A stretch of DNA of 64,000 bases from Kribbella sp. ALI-6-A (GCF_001984195.1 NZ_MTQN01000010.1:310001-374000); one strand, 5' to 3'; numbered from the stretch's first letter, positions 8,621-18,007 are shown. Notes: generated by a model not told the origin, from the letters alone. Made by a program: numbers and translations.

Positions 8621-8636
8621 GCGTTCACTTGAACGC
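8621..8636. promoter_or_regulatory. Perfect inverted repeat GCGTTCA-CT-TGAACGC
   Basis: Seven-base arms with a 2-base spacer in the leader of the LEA-like gene. It overlaps a GNNT-N15-GGGTA pattern (8621-8644) resembling SigB-type stress promoters. Operator or promoter role is inferred. Confidence 0.4.
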
Positions 8637-8701
8637 GGTGGGTAGGTTTGCCGGACAGCTCCAGGCTCGTCCCCAACCCTCCACGACCGAAGGATTTCGC
8701 G

Positions 8702-9112
8702 ATGAGCATCTTCGACAAGTTCAAGGACAAGGCGTCCGAGATGTTGCAGGGCGCCGGTGACAAGGTCACCGAAGCGACCGGCATCGACGTCAGCGGCGTC
8801 ACCGATCACCTCGGCGGCGCCGCCGACGGCGTGACCGACCAGGCGCAGGGTGCCGCCGACCAGGCCCAGGGCCACGCCGACGGTTTCGCCGACCAGGCGC
8901 AGGGTCACGTCGACAACGCCCAGCAGTACGCCGACGGCGCGGCCGGCCAGTTCACCGAGGCCACCGGTGTCGACGTACCGGTCGACGGCGTCGGCGACCA
9001 GGTCACCCAGGCGACCGACGGTCTCACCGAATCCGGCCAGGGCGTCGCCGACCAGGCGCAGGGTCACGTCGACAACGCCGCGGACCGGTTCAAGGACCTC
9101 GGCCCGCAGTAG
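8702..9112 (+). CDS. Repetitive hydrophilic protein, MT0933-like antitoxin / LEA-like
   Basis: 136 aa. The N-terminus MSIFDKFKDKASEMLQGAG resembles MT0933-like (Rv0909-type) antitoxin proteins. The remainder is built from degenerate 11-residue units around ADQAQGHVDNA (clear copies near residues 66-76 and 119-129) and looks like a long amphipathic helix without hydrophobic core, as in late-embryogenesis or CsbD-type stress proteins. No toxin gene is adjacent. ATG at 8702 follows a GAAGGA ribosome site. Antitoxin function is doubtful; a desiccation or osmotic stress role is inferred. Confidence 0.65.
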   Translation: MSIFDKFKDKASEMLQGAGDKVTEATGIDVSGVTDHLGGAADGVTDQAQGAADQAQGHADGFADQAQGHVDNAQQYADGAAGQFTEATGVDVPVDGVGDQVTQATDGLTESGQGVADQAQGHVDNAADRFKDLGPQ

Positions 9113-9113
9113 G

Positions 9114-9119
9114 CACAAT
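9114..9119 (+). promoter_or_regulatory. -10-like box (leaderless) of YchJ gene
   Basis: CACAAT 6 bases before the ATG at 9126, same geometry as other genes in this window, though the first base departs from the TANNNT consensus. Confidence 0.35.
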
Positions 9120-9125
9120 CACTGC

Positions 9126-9542
9126 ATGGCCAACCGTTCCGACCGCCGTACGGGCGACTCTTCGTGCCCGTGCGGCTTGGGCACTTCCTACGCCGCCTGC
9201 TGCGGCGCGCTGCACGACGGCAGCAAGCAGGCGGCGACCGCCGAGCAGCTGATGCGCTCGCGCTACTCCGCCTTCGTGGTCGAGGACGCGCCGTACCTGC
9301 TGCGTACCTGGTCTGCGAAGACCCGCCCGCGGACCCTGCGGTTCGAGGCCGGTCTGCAGTGGACCGGCCTCGAGATCCTCGGCACGGAAGGCGGATCCGC
9401 CTTCCACACCGAGGGCACCGTCGAGTTCCGCGCGTCGTACGTCGGCGGCGACCAGCACGAGAACAGCTACTTCACCCGCGAGGACGGCCTGTGGGTGTAC
9501 GTCGAACCTACGACCGCAGGAACTCCAGCAAATCGGCGTTGA
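9126..9542 (+). CDS. YchJ family SEC-C motif protein
   Basis: 138 aa. Zinc-binding SEC-C motif at the N-terminus (CPCGLGTSYAACCG, residues about 14-27), followed by the NTF2-like YchJ domain (LMRSRYSAFVVEDAPYLLRTW). Function is unknown in all bacteria; a housekeeping metal-binding protein. Its last 35 bases overlap the 3' end of the convergent alpha/beta hydrolase, so both transcripts share a complementary tail. Confidence 0.88.
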   Translation: MANRSDRRTGDSSCPCGLGTSYAACCGALHDGSKQAATAEQLMRSRYSAFVVEDAPYLLRTWSAKTRPRTLRFEAGLQWTGLEILGTEGGSAFHTEGTVEFRASYVGGDQHENSYFTREDGLWVYVEPTTAGTPANRR

Positions 9543-10332
9543 TCACGTCGGCGTGCGTCGTCGGCATGCCGTGCGGGAAGTCCTGGTAGGTCTTCAGCGT
9601 GCCGTTCTGCAACAGCTCCGCGGACCGCGGCCCGGAGGCGACGTACGGCACGATCTGGTCGTCCTCGCTGTGCATCACCAGCACCGGCAGGGTGATCTTG
9701 CGCAGGTCCTCGGTGAAATCGGTCTGCGAGAACGCCACGATCCCGTCGTAGTGGGCCTTCGCGCCGCCCATCATTCCTTGCCGCCACCAGTTCTCGATCA
9801 CCGCTTCGGACGCCTCGGCGCCGGGCCGGTTGAATCCGTAGAACGGTCCGGACGGCAACGCCCGGTAGAACTCCGACCGGTTCGCCGCGAGCTGCGCCTG
9901 CAGGTCGTCGAACACGTCCTTGGGCAGGCCGTCGGGGTTCGCGTCGGTCTTCACCATCAACGGCGGGACGGCGCACAGGATCGCCGCCTTCGACGCGCGG
10001 TCCTCCCCGTGCCGGGCCAGGTAGTGCACGACCTCGCCACCGCCGGTCGAGTGCCCGACGTGGATCGCGTCGCGCAGATCGAGGTGCTCGACCACGGCCC
10101 TGAGGTCGTCGGCGTAGTGGTCCATGTCGTGGCCGTCGCCGGTCTGTGTCGAGCGCCCGTGCCCGCGCCGGTCGTGAGCGACGACCCGATAGCCCTGCTG
10201 CAGGAAGAACAGCATCTGGTTGTCCCAGTCGTCGCTCGACAGCGGCCAGCCGTGACTGAACACGATCGGCTGCCCGCTACCCCAGTCCTTGTAGAAGATC
10301 TCCGTACCGTCGCCCGTGGTGATCGTGCCCAT
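9508..10332 (-). CDS. Alpha/beta hydrolase, non-heme chloroperoxidase-like
   Basis: 274 aa. Full alpha/beta-hydrolase fold with nucleophile elbow GHSTGGG (Ser near 95), acid in HSEDDQIVP and His in TTHADVIN (near residue 260). Closest in character to cofactor-free haloperoxidases/aryl esterases (N-terminal GTEIFYKDWGSGQPIVFSHG). Such enzymes usually act as esterases or perhydrolases; substrate unknown. The ATG at 10332 is the natural family start. The 208 bases upstream hold no gene and presumably its promoter. Confidence 0.88.
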   Translation of the reverse strand: MGTITTGDGTEIFYKDWGSGQPIVFSHGWPLSSDDWDNQMLFFLQQGYRVVAHDRRGHGRSTQTGDGHDMDHYADDLRAVVEHLDLRDAIHVGHSTGGGEVVHYLARHGEDRASKAAILCAVPPLMVKTDANPDGLPKDVFDDLQAQLAANRSEFYRALPSGPFYGFNRPGAEASEAVIENWWRQGMMGGAKAHYDGIVAFSQTDFTEDLRKITLPVLVMHSEDDQIVPYVASGPRSAELLQNGTLKTYQDFPHGMPTTHADVINADLLEFLRS

Positions 10333-10540
10333 GGTTTCCGCCCCTCTTCACGCCGTCGGACAGGTCAGCGTGCCCCCAGCACCAGCCAACGGTAAGCCTG
10401 TTCGTCGCGCGGAGCGAATCCGTCTCGCTCAGGCGTCGACCGTGAACGGGTCGTGTTCGGTGAGCAACTTGTCGAGCCGGGCTTGGTGCACCAGCCCGAC
10501 CACCATTGCCGTCACCGAGATCCCACATGAGGGGAACCAC

Positions 10541-11452
10541 TCAGCTGGTGACCTGGATGATGGTCCGGCCGCGGGTGTGCGAGGTGAACGCGGCGGGCGC
10601 TTCGTCGAGCGGGCGGACCGTCGTGACCAGGGGAGTGAGTCGGCCGTCGCGGAGCCTGGTCGCGAGCAGGGCCAGTTGTTCGCGGTTGGGCTCGACGACG
10701 AAAAAGATCGCGCGGCCGTCGTCGGGGTGAACGGTCGGCGGACCGGCGATCGTGACGAGAGTGCCGCCCGGCCGCACGAGTGCGGTGGAGCGGTCACGGA
10801 TGTCGCCGCCGATGACGTCGAGGACGACGTCGACCTGGCCGGCGTCCTCCAGCTTCTCGCCGTCCAGGTCGAGAAACTCGTGAACGCCGAGTTCGCGGGC
10901 CAAGTCCTGGTCGGCTGCCCGGCCGGTGCCGATGATGTGGGCGCCGACCTCGCGGGCCAGTTGAGCGGCGACGGAGCCGACGGCGCCGGCGATCCCGTGG
11001 ATCAGGACGCTCTGGCCGGTGGCGAGCTGGGCGTGGTCGAACAGCGCTTGCCACGCCGTCAGGCCGGAGATGGGGAGAGCGGCGGCGGTGACGTGGTCGA
11101 CGTCGGCGGGCAGCGGGGCGAGGTTGCGCGCCTCCACGGCGACGTACTCGGCGAGTGAACCGTCGCGGGTCCAGTCGGCCAGTCCGAAGACCCGCTGGCC
11201 GACTGTGAGGCCGGTCGTACCGAAGCCGAGTCCGACGACGACACCCGACAACTCGTGGCCGGGAACACTCGGCGTTCGGTCTCGTCCGGCCCGGTCGGTC
11301 CACGTACCGGGCCAGTCCAGCTCGCCACGGGTGAAGCCGGCGGCGTGGACCTGCACGACGACGTCGTTCTCGGCCGCGTGGGGGTAGGGCAGCTCGGTCA
11401 GCGACATTCCGGCGACGCCGGCTTCGCGATCCTGGACGGTGATGGCACGCAT
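10541..11452 (-). CDS. NADP-dependent medium-chain dehydrogenase/quinone oxidoreductase
   Basis: 303 aa. GroES-like N-terminal domain (VQVHAAGFTRGELDWPG), then a Rossmann domain with cofactor motif GIAGAVGSVAAQLA (near residue 153) and the C-terminal segment ending RTIIQV. No structural zinc cysteines are present, so it belongs to the zinc-free quinone-reductase branch. Physiological substrate unknown. ATG at 11452 has AAGGAC just upstream. The genes on either side are transcribed from other promoters. Confidence 0.87.
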   Translation of the reverse strand: MRAITVQDREAGVAGMSLTELPYPHAAENDVVVQVHAAGFTRGELDWPGTWTDRAGRDRTPSVPGHELSGVVVGLGFGTTGLTVGQRVFGLADWTRDGSLAEYVAVEARNLAPLPADVDHVTAAALPISGLTAWQALFDHAQLATGQSVLIHGIAGAVGSVAAQLAREVGAHIIGTGRAADQDLARELGVHEFLDLDGEKLEDAGQVDVVLDVIGGDIRDRSTALVRPGGTLVTIAGPPTVHPDDGRAIFFVVEPNREQLALLATRLRDGRLTPLVTTVRPLDEAPAAFTSHTRGRTIIQVTS

Positions 11453-11668
11453 GAGGGTCCTTCGGTGTCGTTTGTGTCAGTCGTTCGCTGTCGACGGTAC
11501 TCACTCGGGGCGCGTCGTCGGTGGGCCATTTGCGGGCGGTCTCGATGGGCCGCTTTCGGGTGGGTCGCTCTCTTGGTTGCCTTCGGCCACAATCTCGCTC
11601 CGGTCGGTGCGATCAGCGCTACTGCGGGTGTGATCAGGGGAAATACCAGGCCCGAAGTTGTGCATTTC

Positions 11669-11693
11669 GCATGCGCGCGGATGGCCGGGGTAC
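11669..11693 (+). promoter_or_regulatory. Candidate SigB-type stress promoter
   Basis: GCAT, 15 bases, GGGTAC: fits the actinomycete stress-sigma pattern GNNT-N14-16-GGGTAY, 38 bases before the DUF2382 start. The rest of the 278-base gap shows no gene. Confidence 0.4.
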
Positions 11694-11730
11694 CGCCCAG
11701 CAACCCAGCGCAGACGTGAGGAGAATGCTG

Positions 11731-12534
11731 ATGATCACCAAGGAGCAGGTCCAGGAACTGATCGGTCGAGAGGCCTACGGCAGTGACGGCGACAAGATCG
11801 GCAAGCTCGGCCAGGTGTACCTCGACGACCAGACCGGGCAGCCGGAATTCGCGACGGTCAACACGGGGCTCTTCGGGATGAGCGAGAGCTTCATTCCACT
11901 GGCCGACGCGAGCGTGACCGGCGACGGCCTGGCGGTGCCGTTCAGCAAGGACCGCGTCAAGGACGCGCCGAACGTCAGCCCGGACGGCGGGCACCTGTCG
12001 CCGGAGGACGAGCAGCGGCTGTACGAGTACTACGGCCTGGACTACGACCGGTCGGCCGGGCTGGGCTACGACGAGTCAGGCGACCTGGGGTACGACGGAT
12101 CGGTCGGCGACCGCGACGACGTCGACGGCACGGTGGGCCGGGACACGTCCGGCCCGACGACCGACGACGCGATGACTCGCTCGGAGGAGCGGCTCGACGT
12201 CGGCACCAGGAGCGAGGAGGCCGGCCGGGTCCGGCTGCGCAAGTACGTCGAGACCGAGCACGTGCAGACTACCGTGCCGGTGCAGCGCGAGCGGGCGGTG
12301 ATCGAGCGCGAGCCGATCACCGACGAGAACTTCGACGAGGCGACCTCCGGCCCGGAGATCTCCGAGGAGGAGCACGAGGTCGTGCTGCACGAGGAGAAGC
12401 CGGTCGTCAGCACGCACGCCGAGCCGGTCGAGCGTGTTCGTCTCGGCAAGGAGCAGCGCACCGACCAGGAAACCGTCAGCGGTGAGGTGCGCAAGGAGCG
12501 CATCGAGACCGACGGCGACGTGGACAACCGGTAG
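11731..12534 (+). CDS. PRC-barrel and DUF2382 stress protein
   Basis: 267 aa. N-terminal PRC-barrel (about 1-80, YGSDGDKIGKLGQVYLDD), an acidic Gly/Asp/Tyr linker (about 100-150) and a C-terminal DUF2382 domain (about 155-260, RLRKYVETEHVQTTVPVQRE). This architecture is frequent in actinobacterial general-stress regulons; biochemical role unknown. Of the ATGs at 11725 and 11731, the second has proper spacing (7 bases) from GTGAGGAG. A perfect hairpin follows the stop. Confidence 0.88.
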   Translation: MITKEQVQELIGREAYGSDGDKIGKLGQVYLDDQTGQPEFATVNTGLFGMSESFIPLADASVTGDGLAVPFSKDRVKDAPNVSPDGGHLSPEDEQRLYEYYGLDYDRSAGLGYDESGDLGYDGSVGDRDDVDGTVGRDTSGPTTDDAMTRSEERLDVGTRSEEAGRVRLRKYVETEHVQTTVPVQRERAVIEREPITDENFDEATSGPEISEEEHEVVLHEEKPVVSTHAEPVERVRLGKEQRTDQETVSGEVRKERIETDGDVDNR

Positions 12535-12559
12535 CTGTCCGGATCGGACCACCGCCCGA

Positions 12560-12593
12560 CGGAGGGCCGGTCGGCACCCCGACCGGCCCTCCG
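12560..12593. terminator. Hairpin terminator
   Basis: Perfect 15-bp stem with CACC loop after the DUF2382 gene and before the convergent small gene. Confidence 0.65.
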
Positions 12594-12605
12594 GCACCGG
12601 CCGGG

Positions 12606-12950
12606 TCAGGAGGCACGGAAATCCATCACCTGCTCGGGAGGTGGGAAGCCGTCCTCCAAGTTGACGCCGTGCACCTCACGAACGTGGTCGCGGAACCACT
12701 CGTCGAACGGATCGTCGGAGGCCGCCATCCCTTTCAGGGCCGCGCCGACATCGTCGGCTTCCCAGTAGACGACCGCCACGTCACCGTTCGGGGTCGGCTG
12801 GATGAAGACGGCTTCCCTGGTGATGCCCAAGCGCCGGCGCGAACGTTCGTACGCCTCCTTGCGCTCGCCCCGCCAGCACGAGGTCATCGCGACGCGGTCG
12901 GTCTCGGTCTTGCCGGGGAGCAGTGGTGCGATGAACCCGATGGTATCCAT
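12606..12950 (-). CDS. Small conserved protein (DUF6176-like)
   Basis: 114 aa, soluble, with WRGERKEAYERSRRRLGITREAVFIQPTP followed by a beta-rich segment containing VAVVYWEADDV; it reads like a ferredoxin-like dimeric alpha/beta-barrel protein of the DUF6176 kind. Assignment is from general resemblance only. ATG at 12950 has AAGGGA upstream. It follows the large LuxR gene in the same direction (81 bases apart), but a functional link is not evident. Confidence 0.6.
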   Translation of the reverse strand: MDTIGFIAPLLPGKTETDRVAMTSCWRGERKEAYERSRRRLGITREAVFIQPTPNGDVAVVYWEADDVGAALKGMAASDDPFDEWFRDHVREVHGVNLEDGFPPPEQVMDFRAS

Positions 12951-13030
12951 GGTGGTCGTTCCCTTCGTCGATTCGGACTTTCGCCCAGTCTTCGCAGCCC
13001 CGGCGGCGAAGACATCACCCGAACGCGTGA

Positions 13031-15883
13031 TCAGCGCAGGGTCGAGCTGCGGGCGACCAGACCGGCCAGCTCGGTCCGCGTGGACACCGACAGCTTCTGG
13101 AACACATGACGAAGGTGCGTGTTGACGGTATGGGGCGAGACGTAGAGGCGGCGCGCCACCTCGCGGTTGGTCAGCCCTTCGGCGACCAACCGGCAGACGG
13201 CGAGCTCGTTGGGAGTCAGGCTCTCCCACCCGGACGACGGCCGGTGTCGTTGCCCCCGGCTCCCTTGACGTACGCCGAGGCGCCGCAGCCCGGCGGCGGT
13301 CCGGGCAGCCCACGCGCCGGCATCGACCGCTTCGTACCTGGCTTGGGCTTCCGCGAGCAGTTCCTTGGCCTTCGCCGGCTGGCCGGTGGCGGTCAGTACG
13401 GCGGCCGCGTCCTCACAGGCGCCCGTGTGGTCGAGCAGACGAGGGCTGCGGCGAGCCAGCTCGACCGCTTCGACGAGCAGCTCCGGGTCGTTCCCGACGA
13501 GGCCACGGCATCGAAGGGCGGCACTTTGCACGGTGGGGACCTCGGGCGCTAGCGCCGCGCCCGCTTCGACGCCCGCGGTCACGCGGCACGCGACGTCGCG
13601 CCGGTCGAGGGCGAGGCCAAGCCGAACGAGGGAGGGGCCGAGGTAGCGGTGGTAGTACCTGATCTCGCGCTCGCTGTCGTACTCCCAGAATCGGAGCAGC
13701 AGCTGGAACGCCTTGCCGGGTTCTCCGCGGGCTTCGGCCAGTGTTGAACAGGCGACGGCCACGACCTCGGCGCCGTAGCAGGGAGCGTCGTTGGTAAGTT
13801 CGCTCTCCACGTCGGTCAAGGCCGCGGATGCCCCTTGGTCGTCGCCCTTCGCGGCTGCCATCAGTGCCTGGTAGGCCCGCGACTGAGCGACCGAGATCCG
13901 TTGTCCGTGCTCCTGGGCCAGATCCAGGCCGGACTCCAGTTCGGTCACCGCGTCGCCCCACTCTCCTGCGAGGAAGCGGAGTTCAGCAGACAGCAGCAGG
14001 ATGTCGGGCAGCAGCCACGACGACCCGAGTTGCTCGCATTCGTCGACTGCGAGTTGGTAGGTCCGCCGCGCGTCGTCGATGAGATCCGAGTCGCTCAGCG
14101 CCATGGCCAGGAAGAAGTGTGGGTGGCGGAGCCTGGCCTCGCTGTCCAACGGATCGAAAGCGAGCGCGACGGCGCGCTGGGTGAGCTCGAGCGCTTCGCC
14201 GTACCGGCCCTGTGTCTTCACCGCGACCGACATGGCCCCCAGACTCCACACCGTCATCGCCCTGCCGTCCGCGCGGCCGGCGAGGTCGAGGGCCCGGCGC
14301 GCGGTGACCTCGCCTCCGGTGAAGTCTCCGGAGAAGGTTCGCCCGTAGCTTGCTTGGACGAGGACCAGGGCTTGTTCCGCCGCCGGTAGTCCGGGGGCCT
14401 GGACGAGGGCGGCCTCCGCATGCTGGATGAGTTCCGACGTGCGGTTCTGCAGCGACAGGGCCGACACCAGGGCCAGCCGCAGCGGTACGTCGATGTCGTC
14501 GCGGTGTGCGCGGCCGAGCACGGCCTCGGCCAGGTCGGATGCCTCCGCCACCATTCCCGCCCGCTGGAGCGCTTCCACCAGCTCGACGGCCAGTAGATCG
14601 GCGTCCTCGTGGCCTGCCGGTAGCAGCGCCATCGCCCGTCGAAGCAGCTCGACCGCGACCGACGGGGTGGCGGCGGTGGCTTCACGGGCAGCCTGCCGTA
14701 GCCAGCTGACGGCTTCGAGGTCACCCGGTGCGGCTCCGCGAACGAGGTGACCGGCGACCTGCAGCAGGTCAGCGCCGGTGCGCGCCAGGATGCCGGCGGC
14801 GTCCCGGTGAAGCGCACGGCGTACGGGTTGGGGGACGTCCTGGTAGATGGCGTCGTGGACAAGTTGGTGCCGGAACACCAGGGCGTCCGCGTGCTCGTCC
14901 AGCAGGCGCGCCCGGAACGCTTCGTCCAGCTGGCTCACGACTTCGACCGCGGACCGTCCGGCGACAGCTGCCAGATCGTGTACGGAGACGGCGTCGCCCA
15001 GTACGGCGGTGATCCGCAGCAGATCCAGCGCCGCGGCAGGGAGGTATCGCAGCCGGCGCACGACCAAGTCGTGGAGCGAGTCGGGAAGCTCGTCAGCGAT
15101 CGCCTCGGCGAGGGCGGGTCCCCGACGCAACCACCCTTCCGTCGTCAGCGAGCGAACGATTTCCACCACCCACAGCGGGTTGCCGGCGGCCTTGGCCACG
15201 ATCGAGCTGAGAAGGGCTCCAGGCGGCAGTCCGAGCTGTGCTTGGACCAGGGTGTCGACCTCGCCGGGAGCCAGCGATTCCAGCCGGATCAGCCGAGCCG
15301 CGGAGAGCAGCGATTCGTCGACCAGCTGATCGAGTTCGGTGCTCCGGGGTGAGGGCCGCAGCGAGCCCACCAGCAGAAGGGGCACATGGCTCAGCTCGTG
15401 CGCCATGGAACGAAACGTGACGAGCGTCGACTCGTCGGCCCAGTGCAGATCCTCGAGCACCATGAGAGCCGGTGCCCGAGCACAGGTCGTCTCGACGAGG
15501 TCGACGATCTCCTCGACCACGCGGTACCGAGCGCCCGCCGACGGCACGGCCTTGTCCTCCACCGCTGCGCCGTCACCAGCCAGCATCCGGCCGATCGAGG
15601 CCCGCCGCGGGTCGGACGACCGAACCCGCAGATCGAGGGCCCGAGCGATCGCACCGAACGGCCGCGTGCGCTCGAACGGCCGCGCGTCGCCGCGAAAGAC
15701 AACAACACCGGCGTCACCGGCCAGCTCGATCGCGCGCCGCACGAGCACGGACTTCCCGATCCCGGCTTCCCCCTCGACGAGCAGAGTCGCCGCCTCGCCA
15801 CGCACAACGCCGTCCACCAGGGCGCTCACACAGGCAAGCTCCCGTTGTCGCCCTACCAGCCGGTCCGGCGTCGCGGAGGCCAT
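13031..15883 (-). CDS. LAL-family LuxR regulator with AAA ATPase
   Basis: 950 aa, the usual size for large ATP-binding LuxR regulators. Order: ATPase with Walker A (EGEAGIGKSVLV, about 35-46) and Walker B (LMVLEDLHWADES, about 140-150), a long TPR-like helical middle (about 420-860), and a C-terminal LuxR helix-turn-helix (about 885-945, LTPNELAVCRLVAEGLTNREVARRL). Such proteins activate nearby secondary metabolism or sugar genes; the inducer is unknown. ATG at 15883 begins MASATPDRLVGRQREL, the normal family start. The divergent phosphoesterase-LamG gene shares its 237-base promoter region and is a candidate target. Confidence 0.9.
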   Translation of the reverse strand: MASATPDRLVGRQRELACVSALVDGVVRGEAATLLVEGEAGIGKSVLVRRAIELAGDAGVVVFRGDARPFERTRPFGAIARALDLRVRSSDPRRASIGRMLAGDGAAVEDKAVPSAGARYRVVEEIVDLVETTCARAPALMVLEDLHWADESTLVTFRSMAHELSHVPLLLVGSLRPSPRSTELDQLVDESLLSAARLIRLESLAPGEVDTLVQAQLGLPPGALLSSIVAKAAGNPLWVVEIVRSLTTEGWLRRGPALAEAIADELPDSLHDLVVRRLRYLPAAALDLLRITAVLGDAVSVHDLAAVAGRSAVEVVSQLDEAFRARLLDEHADALVFRHQLVHDAIYQDVPQPVRRALHRDAAGILARTGADLLQVAGHLVRGAAPGDLEAVSWLRQAAREATAATPSVAVELLRRAMALLPAGHEDADLLAVELVEALQRAGMVAEASDLAEAVLGRAHRDDIDVPLRLALVSALSLQNRTSELIQHAEAALVQAPGLPAAEQALVLVQASYGRTFSGDFTGGEVTARRALDLAGRADGRAMTVWSLGAMSVAVKTQGRYGEALELTQRAVALAFDPLDSEARLRHPHFFLAMALSDSDLIDDARRTYQLAVDECEQLGSSWLLPDILLLSAELRFLAGEWGDAVTELESGLDLAQEHGQRISVAQSRAYQALMAAAKGDDQGASAALTDVESELTNDAPCYGAEVVAVACSTLAEARGEPGKAFQLLLRFWEYDSEREIRYYHRYLGPSLVRLGLALDRRDVACRVTAGVEAGAALAPEVPTVQSAALRCRGLVGNDPELLVEAVELARRSPRLLDHTGACEDAAAVLTATGQPAKAKELLAEAQARYEAVDAGAWAARTAAGLRRLGVRQGSRGQRHRPSSGWESLTPNELAVCRLVAEGLTNREVARRLYVSPHTVNTHLRHVFQKLSVSTRTELAGLVARSSTLR

Positions 15884-16120
15884 GTTCGAACTGTACAAGC
15901 GGCCGGTCTGGCTGTGCCTACCACGCCAAGGCCAACCCCTCCGGCGCCGGTTCAGTCGACGCATGGCCGCCGCGTCGGGCAACACGCTGAAGACCGACTC
16001 GCTCGGGCCGAACCGTTTCCGGGTTCTCGAGAAGCGCATCTGTCGTTCGGCCGGCGGTCATGGGGAGGTCACGTGGGTCGGTCAGCGTGTGCGCGGATTC
16101 CGCCGATCCCTGGAGACTTC

Positions 16121-17989
16121 ATGAACGACGTTCCCCCGGCCCGCCCTGCGCGCCGGACCCTGCTCGGGGCCGCTCTGGCCACTCCCGCCGTCGCGGCGAC
16201 GGCCGCGGCTCTCGACGCCTCGCCCGCCGCGGCCGGTACCGGCGGTGCGCACCGGTTCGACGCCCACGACCCACGGTTCACGATCGCCGTGCTGCCAGAC
16301 ACGCAGTACCTCTTCGACGAGGACCGTTCCGACCCCGCGCCGGTCCGAGCCACCTTCAAGTACCTGGTCGAGCAGCGGCGTGAGCGCAACCTCGCGTTCA
16401 TGGCCCATCTCGGCGACGTCACCGAGCACGGCACCGAGCACGAGATCGGTCTGGCCGCCGAGACGTTCCGCGCGATCGACGGCAAGCTGAACTACAGCGT
16501 GCTGGCCGGCAACCACGACATCCCTGGGAGCACCGACGACCAGCGCGGCGCCACGCCGTACCTGCGGGCGTTCGGTCCGGCCCGCTACTCCCGGATGTCC
16601 ACCTTCGGCGGCGCCTCGCCGGACGGGTACAACAGCTACCACCGGTTGCAGGCCGGTGGCCGGCAGTGGCTCGTCCTCGCACTGGACTGGCGGCTGTCCG
16701 ACAAGGGCCTGCAGTGGGCGCAGCGCGTGATCAGCGCGCATCCCCGGCTGCCCGTCATCCTCACCTCGCACGACCTGGCCTACGGGGAGGACGACGGCCA
16801 GGCCAAGCTGTCGCAGTACGGGCAGCGGCTGTGGGACCAGCTGATCCGGCGCAACGACCAGATCTTCCTCACCCTCAACGGGCACTACTGGCCGCCGGGG
16901 CGCACGGTGCTGAAGAACGATGCGGGCAACGACGTGCACGTGCACGTGACCAACTACCAGGACCGGTACTACGGCGGGGCCGGCATGGCCCGGCTCTACG
17001 CCTTCGATCTGGTCCGCAACGTGATCGACGTGGAGACCATTGCGCCCTGGTTCCTCGAGCAGGACGCGGAGGACCGCAGCCTGCTCGCCGCGGAGAACCT
17101 GGAACTCTCCGGGCCGGTGGAGCGGTTCAGCGTGGAGATCGACTTCACCGAGCGGTTCCGCGGGTTCGCTCCGCCGGCGGCACCGGCACCGCGACCGGCG
17201 AGTGCGGTGCTGCCCCGCGGCACCGTCGCCTACTGGCGCTTCGACGCCTCGGGACTGCCGGTCGCCGGCACCGACGGCGCGGTGGTGTCGGCGGGCGTGG
17301 TGGCCAAGGACCTGAGCCGCAACGGCAACGACCTCACCGTCCAGCGGCTGCACGCCAGCCCGCCGGAGGTGCTGACCTGGTCGGACGAGCACCACGTGGG
17401 CCAGCCCGCGCACGCCAGCCTGCGCTTCGACGGTGGCAAGCAGCCGGACCGCGGCGCCGTACTGCGGACCGGCGCGAACGCGCCGATCAACAGCATGAAG
17501 TTCACCTCGGGCTACACGATCGAGTTGTTCGTCAAGCTGCCCGAGCCGTTCGAGGGTGACCACGCGTGGATGGGCCTGCTGAGCTGGGAGGGGCGCAGCG
17601 GTGACGCCGGCAAGTCCAGCGGCTGGTCGCCGGACGAGCCGACCTGCAGCCTCAACCTGTCCCCGGAACGCTTCCTGCAGTACGTCGTCTACCCGACCGA
17701 CCGCGACGCCGACCCGACGTCCTGGAGCCACGCGGTCCCGGTCGGCCGGTGGATGCACGTTGCCGTGGTCAACAACTCCCGCCAGACCGTGATGTACGTC
17801 GACGGGTCGAAGATCGCCCGCAACCCGACCCAGCCCTCGAAGGGCATCTCCACCCTCGGCCTGCCGTTCGCGATCGGCGGCACCCAGTTCGCCAAGCGCT
17901 ACGGCCAGGGTTTCTACGGCTGGGTCGGCGATGTCCGCATCGTCGCCCGGGCCCTCCACCCCCGCGACTTCCTCACCCCGTTCGCCTGA
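16121..17989 (+). CDS. Tat-exported metallophosphoesterase with LamG domain
   Basis: 622 aa. Twin-arginine signal (RRTLLGAALATPAVAAT, about 10-27) directs export in folded form. Metallophosphoesterase domain about 45-290 with metal-site blocks LPDTQYL, LGDVTEHG, AGNHDI, SHDLAYG and NGHYW. After a Pro/Ala linker, residues about 365-615 form a LamG/concanavalin-like domain (VAYWRFDASG; MYVDGSKIARN) likely binding carbohydrate. Secreted calcineurin-like enzymes of this type may act on cell-surface phosphoesters; no substrate can be named. The ATG at 16121 gives the clean Tat signal; the longer upstream reading has none. Confidence 0.87.
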   Translation: MNDVPPARPARRTLLGAALATPAVAATAAALDASPAAAGTGGAHRFDAHDPRFTIAVLPDTQYLFDEDRSDPAPVRATFKYLVEQRRERNLAFMAHLGDVTEHGTEHEIGLAAETFRAIDGKLNYSVLAGNHDIPGSTDDQRGATPYLRAFGPARYSRMSTFGGASPDGYNSYHRLQAGGRQWLVLALDWRLSDKGLQWAQRVISAHPRLPVILTSHDLAYGEDDGQAKLSQYGQRLWDQLIRRNDQIFLTLNGHYWPPGRTVLKNDAGNDVHVHVTNYQDRYYGGAGMARLYAFDLVRNVIDVETIAPWFLEQDAEDRSLLAAENLELSGPVERFSVEIDFTERFRGFAPPAAPAPRPASAVLPRGTVAYWRFDASGLPVAGTDGAVVSAGVVAKDLSRNGNDLTVQRLHASPPEVLTWSDEHHVGQPAHASLRFDGGKQPDRGAVLRTGANAPINSMKFTSGYTIELFVKLPEPFEGDHAWMGLLSWEGRSGDAGKSSGWSPDEPTCSLNLSPERFLQYVVYPTDRDADPTSWSHAVPVGRWMHVAVVNNSRQTVMYVDGSKIARNPTQPSKGISTLGLPFAIGGTQFAKRYGQGFYGWVGDVRIVARALHPRDFLTPFA

Positions 17990-18007
17990 CCTGAGCAGCG
18001 GCCAAGG

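Noticed and set aside
8702..9112. Type II toxin-antitoxin module
   Set aside because: N-terminus resembles MT0933-like antitoxins but no toxin gene is adjacent and the body is a repeat protein.
10333..10540. Possible small gene between hydrolase and oxidoreductase
   Set aside because: Frames there show shadow composition and no ribosome site; probably promoter DNA of the hydrolase.
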